A DNA stretch of 18,056 bases, from contig CAKRRK010000024.1 in assembly GCA_934395135.1 (NCBI GenBank), positions 1-18,056 on the forward strand, in the 5' to 3' direction. This DNA comes from an uncultured Eubacteriales bacterium (GTDB lineage Bacteria; Bacillota; Clostridia; Oscillospirales; Butyricicoccaceae). The position numbers and the translations under genes were made by a program. This document shows, piece by piece, positions 15,300 to 18,056 of the stretch (the first letter of the stretch is position 1; each line of letters starts with the position of its first letter). The notes beneath the pieces are model-generated. The model was not told the DNA's origin. It searched no databases and saw only the letters and a list, made by a program, of their open reading frames with translations.

Positions 15300-15345
15300 T
15301 TTATATTGCGGCTAATCTGTCCTGCGGCATGAGTCATAAACTTTG
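15300..15345. other. Putative recombination half-site at the far end of the element (right att)
   Basis: The element arm is 15300-15321, the core AG (minus strand) is 15323-15322, and the host-gene arm is 15324-15345. The element arm, read as its complement, shows TATATT and CG at exactly the distance from the core seen in the left arm. Confidence 0.75.
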
Positions 15346-15419
15346 TTGGTATGGACACATACAGCTTCCCGGATCATTTGATTGCCGCAAACTGGTCCCG
15401 GTGTTAATCTGTCTGACAT
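15312..15419 (-). CDS. N-terminal part of the interrupted gene
   Basis: An ORF too short for most gene callers starts at ATG 15419 with AGGAGG 8 bases upstream. It encodes M-S-D-R-L-T-P-G-P-V-C-G-N-Q-M-I-R-E-A-V, then C-V-H-T-N-K-V-Y-D-S-C-R, and after crossing the element boundary stops at TAG (15314-15312). The first 32 codons are host sequence and the last three belong to the element. Fusing codon 32 through the shared AG to 11871 gives D-S-C-R-S-K-E-C-I-Q-D-L-R-V-Y-L in one frame. From memory, related Clostridia proteins carry a D-S-C-[KR]-x-K-[DE]-C-[LI]-x-D-L-R-V-Y stretch at this place. As it stands the piece would make only a 35-aa peptide. Confidence 0.82.
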   Translation of the reverse strand: MSDRLTPGPVCGNQMIREAVCVHTNKVYDSCRRTD

Positions 15420-15460
15420 TACTATTACCTCCTATGGATATTGGAAGATATCTTCAATGC

Positions 15461-15486
15461 ATTTTATGTTTGTTTCTGTTTTCTGT
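15461..15486 (-). promoter_or_regulatory. Possible sigma-K-type promoter of the interrupted gene
   Basis: On the minus strand, AC (15486-15485), 16 bases, then CATAAAAT (15468-15461) match the sigma-K consensus AC-N16/17-CATAnnnT. The expected start of transcription is about 35 bases before the ATG at 15419. The region is AT-rich and the consensus is short, so chance is possible. No sigma-A promoter of similar quality is evident here. Confidence 0.4.
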
Positions 15487-15567
15487 GACATCCCGTGTCA
15501 TTCCGCTTTGTTCAATATCCTGTGTACTTATACTATATGCCGCGACATGCCCTTTTGCGAGCAAAAA

Positions 15568-15599
15568 ATAAAAAGACCGCAAAAACGCGGTCTTTTTAT
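15568..15599 (-). terminator. Rho-independent terminator after rplS
   Basis: A 13-bp perfect stem (15568-15580 with 15587-15599) has a 6-base loop and is followed on the minus strand by TTTTTTG. It starts 13 bases after the rplS stop and insulates the interrupted gene from rplS transcription. Confidence 0.93.
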
Positions 15600-15612
15600 C
15601 AAACTTGATGGT

Positions 15613-15954
15613 TTAGATTTTTTCCTGAACCTTAGCGGCCTTACCAACTCGATCCCGAAGGTAATAGAGCTTCGCTCTTCTAACCTTACCGTTGCGGACA
15701 ACCTCAAACTTCGCAACATTGGGAGAATGCACCGGGAAGGTCTTTTCCACGCCGACGCCATAAGAAATTCTTCTCACCGTCACAGAACGGTTTACGCCCG
15801 CATGCTTCATTGCAATAATTGTGCCTTCAAAAATCTGAATTCTTTCGCGGTTGCCTTCTCGAATCTTGGCGTGAACCCGAACCGTATCACCAATTTTCAA
15901 CTCCGGCAAATCCGACTTTACATGCTGTTCGGACAGCGCTTTTACTAAATCCAT
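15613..15954 (-). CDS. rplS: 50S ribosomal protein L19
   Basis: L19 lies at the 30S-50S interface. The 113-aa protein carries the expected L19 core: G-D-T-V-R-V-H-A-K-I-R-E-G, R-I-Q-I-F-E-G-T-I-I-A, S-V-T-V-R-R-I-S-Y-G-V-G-V-E-K-T-F-P-V-H-S-P and R-R-A-K-L-Y-Y-L-R. The start at 15954 (M-D-L-V-K-A-L-S-E-Q) is preferred over an in-frame TTG nine codons upstream because AAGGAAA is well placed and L19 starts this way. It is transcribed alone, with its own promoter, a structured leader and a terminator. Confidence 0.98.
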   Translation of the reverse strand: MDLVKALSEQHVKSDLPELKIGDTVRVHAKIREGNRERIQIFEGTIIAMKHAGVNRSVTVRRISYGVGVEKTFPVHSPNVAKFEVVRNGKVRRAKLYYLRDRVGKAAKVQEKI

Positions 15955-15976
15955 AGTACAATTTCCTTTCCTCTTA

Positions 15977-16018
15977 GACAATCATGCTTCTATGCCTTTT
16001 GCAGAGCAGAGGATTGCC
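15977..16018 (-). ncRNA. Structured rplS leader, candidate L19 leader
   Basis: The transcribed leader can fold on a 7-bp stem (16018-16012 with 15983-15977, one G-U pair) enclosing shorter TGCT/AGCA and GC-rich helices. It lies about 22 bases before the rplS ATG and ends near the ribosome binding site. Firmicutes have a described L19 leader that regulates rplS; I could not test the match to that model. Confidence 0.5.
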
Positions 16019-16032
16019 CATTATCAAATAAA

Positions 16033-16061
16033 AGAATATCAAAAAAACTGTGAAGAGTCAA
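16033..16061 (-). promoter_or_regulatory. Sigma-A-type promoter of rplS
   Basis: On the minus strand, TTGACT (16061-16056) and TATTCT (16038-16033) are 17 bases apart, about 80 bases before the rplS ATG, leaving room for the leader. Confidence 0.85.
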
Positions 16062-16110
16062 GTTTTTTCTCCTAGATTTACAATAGTTAAAGCCTTTTTC
16101 TTTCCTTCCT

Positions 16111-16806
16111 CTACAAAAAACCGTGAAGCATGCCTTTGTCCGCCATAGAAAGATAACTGTCTTCTGCCACAATGATGTGGTCCGACAGTTCAATATCCAG
16201 CGCCTTCAGCGTCTTATAGATATTTTGGGTAAGGACAATATCTTCCCGCGATGGAATCGCGGCGCCGCCGGGGTGATTATGGGCTATAATTACGCTAAAT
16301 GCGTTAAATTTCATTACAATTTCCACAATCTTCCGGATCCTAATGCTGGCCGCACCTACCGTTCCCTCTGCGATCACCTGACAATTTAACACCTTACAAC
16401 TGCTGTCCATACACAAAACCATCATCGCTTCATTGCGTTTTCCGGTAAATTTTGCAATAAAATACTTTCCTGCGGCCTTTGTATCCGGCAACACCACAGC
16501 CTTCTGCGCTGCTTCTTTATAGCGGCGAAAAATATGCGGCAACATACTGATTAACACCGCCGTTCGTTCTCCAACGCCGTCGATTTTCAGCAGTTCTTCG
16601 TACGGCGCGTCAAAAACCGCCTGTAAATTTCCGCCGAAATAATCCAATATCCGGTGCGCCAGCAAATTAATATCGCCTCGTGGAAAGCAGTAATATAATA
16701 AAAGTTCCAGCACCTCATGATCCTGGAAATTATCCAGACCATGGGCTATGTACCGTTCCCGAAATCTTTTTCTGTGTCCGCTATGGGGTGATTTCGTTTC
16801 TGCCAT
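16111..16806 (-). CDS. radC: RadC family protein (JAB/MPN domain)
   Basis: The 231-aa protein has an N-terminal helix-hairpin-helix region (L-K-I-D-G-V-G-E-R at about 73-81) and a C-terminal JAB/MPN metal-binding domain. E126 and the H176-N-H178-P-G ... S186-x-x-D189 motif are all present. RadC was first linked to DNA repair, but its function is unresolved. The ATG at 16806 starts 10 bases after the pyrE stop and has a weak ribosome binding site. A TTG at 16827 that overlaps pyrE, with GGGAG upstream, is a possible alternative. It is co-directional with pyrE and probably co-transcribed. No terminator is evident between it and the rplS promoter. Confidence 0.94.
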   Translation of the reverse strand: MAETKSPHSGHRKRFRERYIAHGLDNFQDHEVLELLLYYCFPRGDINLLAHRILDYFGGNLQAVFDAPYEELLKIDGVGERTAVLISMLPHIFRRYKEAAQKAVVLPDTKAAGKYFIAKFTGKRNEAMMVLCMDSSCKVLNCQVIAEGTVGAASIRIRKIVEIVMKFNAFSVIIAHNHPGGAAIPSREDIVLTQNIYKTLKALDIELSDHIIVAEDSYLSMADKGMLHGFL

Positions 16807-16816
16807 CGTGCTGCGG

Positions 16817-17398
16817 TCACTTTGCAATGCTGCGGCTCCCCGGCTTTTCCACCGGCAGGCCCTGCTTGCACAACGGACATTCCTCTGCTTCCCAGGATTC
16901 TACCTTCATCGAGATAACCGCCCGATACGGCACGCCAAAATCAATCTCCCCGCCAGTTCTGTCCACAATGGAGCCAACACCTGCCACCGTGCCGCCAAAG
17001 GACTTTACAAGCTCCATTACTTCCCGCACAGAGCCGCCGGTTGTGACCACATCTTCCACAAGCAGTACACGCTGTCCCTTTTCCAGGGAAAACCCGCGGC
17101 GCAGTTCAAACACTCCGTTTACCCGTTCCGCAAAAAAGTTTTCGCACCCAAGATGTCTGGATACTTCATACGCCATCTGCACCGCGCCCATAGCCGGACC
17201 AATGACAACGGAAATACCGTCGTTTTGGAACTGTTCCGCCAGCGCGCTGCAAAGCTCTTCCGAATACTTGGTGTTTCGGAACACCTTGGCACACTGCAGA
17301 TATCGGTTTGAATGCCGTCCGCTGGTCAGAGAAAAGTGCCCTTCCAGCAAAACACCGGCCTCTTTCATCACTTCTATAACTCTCTCTTGTGAAATCAT
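16817..17398 (-). CDS. pyrE: Orotate phosphoribosyltransferase
   Basis: OPRT joins orotate to PRPP to make orotidine 5'-phosphate in UMP synthesis. The 193-aa protein has the PRPP-binding signature V-L-L-V-E-D-V-V-T-T-G-G-S-V at 111-124 and ends in the E-C-P-L-C-K-Q-G region found in many Clostridia-type OPRTs. GGGAGG lies about 10 bases before the ATG, and the ATG overlaps the stop of the upstream regulator gene by 4 bases (ATGA). The rest of the pyrimidine pathway is absent from the window, so this copy is separated from a pyr operon, at least on this side. No PyrR-binding leader is visible since the gene is internal to a transcript. Confidence 0.95.
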   Translation of the reverse strand: MISQERVIEVMKEAGVLLEGHFSLTSGRHSNRYLQCAKVFRNTKYSEELCSALAEQFQNDGISVVIGPAMGAVQMAYEVSRHLGCENFFAERVNGVFELRRGFSLEKGQRVLLVEDVVTTGGSVREVMELVKSFGGTVAGVGSIVDRTGGEIDFGVPYRAVISMKVESWEAEECPLCKQGLPVEKPGSRSIAK

Positions 17399-18056
17399 GA
17401 TTCATTTCCTCCCTTAATTGATGTCCATATTGCTTTTAATTCCTTCACGGCAGGTAAAATATCTTCTTCCCGGATAGACGCGCAGGACATATAGACATCC
17501 GCGCTGCCATCAGTCTGTTCCGATAAATTATAACTTGACATCGGTATAATGTGAATACCCGCCGCTTCCGCAGCGGCGCACAATGTCTCCGCACGTATGC
17601 CAAGATACAGCCGCACCGTGACATGCAGTCCCGTATCATTGGGTGCAACCTCTGCCTCCTGCCCAAACAGAACAGAAAACGCCTTTGTAATCGCGTCATT
17701 TTTCCGGCTGTATACACGGCGGAGTCTCCGAATCTGCTTTTCCAGCAAGCCATCCTCGATAAATTTCGCCATAGTCAGCTGTTCCATCGTAGAAGACGTC
17801 TGATTATAAAATTTGCTGATTTTATAATAATCCTCCAAAAGGCGGTCCGGAAGAACCATATAGCTAATCCGGATAGAAGGCGGCAGAAGTTTGGAAAAGG
17901 TTCCCAGATAGATCACATGTTCCCCGGCGTCTCCGCTCTTGAGAGTCGCCAGCGGTTTTCCGCTGTAGCGCAGTTCACCGTCATAATCATCTTCAATCAA
18001 ATAAGACATAATGAATTTAGAACGAGACCAATCTGTTTGATCAAATTTATCCCAAA
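17395..18056 (-). CDS. MocR/GntR-type PLP-dependent transcription regulator, C-terminal part (5' end outside window)
   Basis: About 219 codons of an aminotransferase-like domain are present, open to the right edge. Key features are Y-L-I-E-D-D-Y-D-G-E-L-R-Y, Y-L-G-T-F-S-K with the likely PLP lysine, and the I-R-I-S-Y-M-V-L-P motif typical of MocR proteins. In these, a GntR winged-helix DNA-binding domain precedes an aminotransferase fold; the DNA-binding part would be outside the window, so a plain aminotransferase is not fully excluded. An internal ATG at 18009 is not the real start, because the frame continues upstream in W-D-K-F-D-Q-T-D-W-S-R-S. The stop overlaps the pyrE start by 4 bases. 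Confidence 0.88.
   Translation of the reverse strand, partial: WDKFDQTDWSRSKFIMSYLIEDDYDGELRYSGKPLATLKSGDAGEHVIYLGTFSKLLPPSIRISYMVLPDRLLEDYYKISKFYNQTSSTMEQLTMAKFIEDGLLEKQIRRLRRVYSRKNDAITKAFSVLFGQEAEVAPNDTGLHVTVRLYLGIRAETLCAAAEAAGIHIIPMSSYNLSEQTDGSADVYMSCASIREEDILPAVKELKAIWTSIKGGNES

Larger units (their letters stand above)
11874..15323. mobile_element. 3450-bp serine-recombinase element interrupting a protein gene
   Basis: The two pieces of one gene flank this segment, and its exact removal restores an open frame. It carries, in plus-strand order, a minus-strand 41-codon ORF, a large serine recombinase, a lipid kinase, an amidase-SH3 gene and a terminator. There are no transposase, capsid, replication or conjugation genes, so it is far smaller than a prophage or conjugative element. 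The shared core is only AG, as expected for serine recombinases, which exchange at a 2-base overlap. Boundaries come from frame restoration and attP symmetry, not from comparison with an empty site. It could be a developmentally excised intervening element, a small integrated element, or a remnant. Confidence 0.82.

Noticed and set aside
11927..15344. A 9-base direct repeat AAAGTTTAT (minus strand 11935-11927 and 15344-15336) as the crossover core
   Set aside because: Joining there leads into a frame that meets a TGA before reaching the large downstream frame and does not restore the gene. Serine recombinases need only a 2-base core, and AG does restore it.
15209..15612. The 400-base stretch between amidase and rplS as empty intergenic DNA
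   Set aside because: It holds the cargo terminator, the right element boundary, the N-terminal part of the split gene, its promoter region and the rplS terminator.
1..18056. CRISPR arrays, tRNA or rRNA genes, insertion sequences, toxin-antitoxin pairs
   Set aside because: No spaced repeats, cloverleaf sequence, transposase or paired small genes could be found by eye on either strand.

Overview
The window looks like a chromosomal segment of a probably spore-forming member of the Bacillota, class Clostridia. The evidence is the order tig-clpP-clpX-lon, strong AGGAGG ribosome binding sites, sigma-A-type promoters, an rbgA-rnhB-yraN cluster and Clostridia-type hypothetical genes. I cannot name the species from the sequence alone.

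Layout, all on the minus strand unless stated. 1-1433: 5' part of lon with its own promoter. 1517-4965: clpX, clpP and tig, the protein quality-control cluster, with a clear terminator after clpX. 5037-10641: a packed seven-gene run from one near-consensus promoter, in transcription order lepB, rbgA, rnhB, yraN, M19 dipeptidase, thrC, metallophosphoesterase; several junctions overlap by 4 or 14 bases. 10706-11041: DUF1622 membrane protein. 11115-11871 and 15312-15419: two pieces of one broken gene. 15613-15954: rplS with promoter, leader and terminator. 16111-18056: radC, pyrE and the C-terminal part of a MocR-like PLP regulator, overlapping or nearly so.

The main discovery is at 11874-15323. 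A 35-codon ORF with an excellent ribosome binding site (15312-15419) is the missing N-terminus of the 245-codon ORF at 11115-11852. Joining the two at a shared AG dinucleotide (minus strand 15323-15322 and 11873-11872) restores one frame of 284 residues, and the product reads straight through ...Y-D-S-C-R-S-K-E-C-I-Q-D-L-R-V-Y-L.... The intervening 3450 bp carries an intact large serine recombinase, a divergent 41-codon ORF that could be its directionality factor, a diacylglycerol-kinase-family lipid kinase and an amidase-SH3 protein. The reconstructed attP is symmetric about the same AG. The broken gene also has a sigma-K-like promoter with good geometry. Together these suggest an intervening element comparable in logic to the sigK skin element or the SPbeta/spsM arrangement, but very small and in a cysteine-rich, possibly spore-surface, gene. 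Whether it excises, and whether it does so during sporulation, cannot be told from sequence alone.
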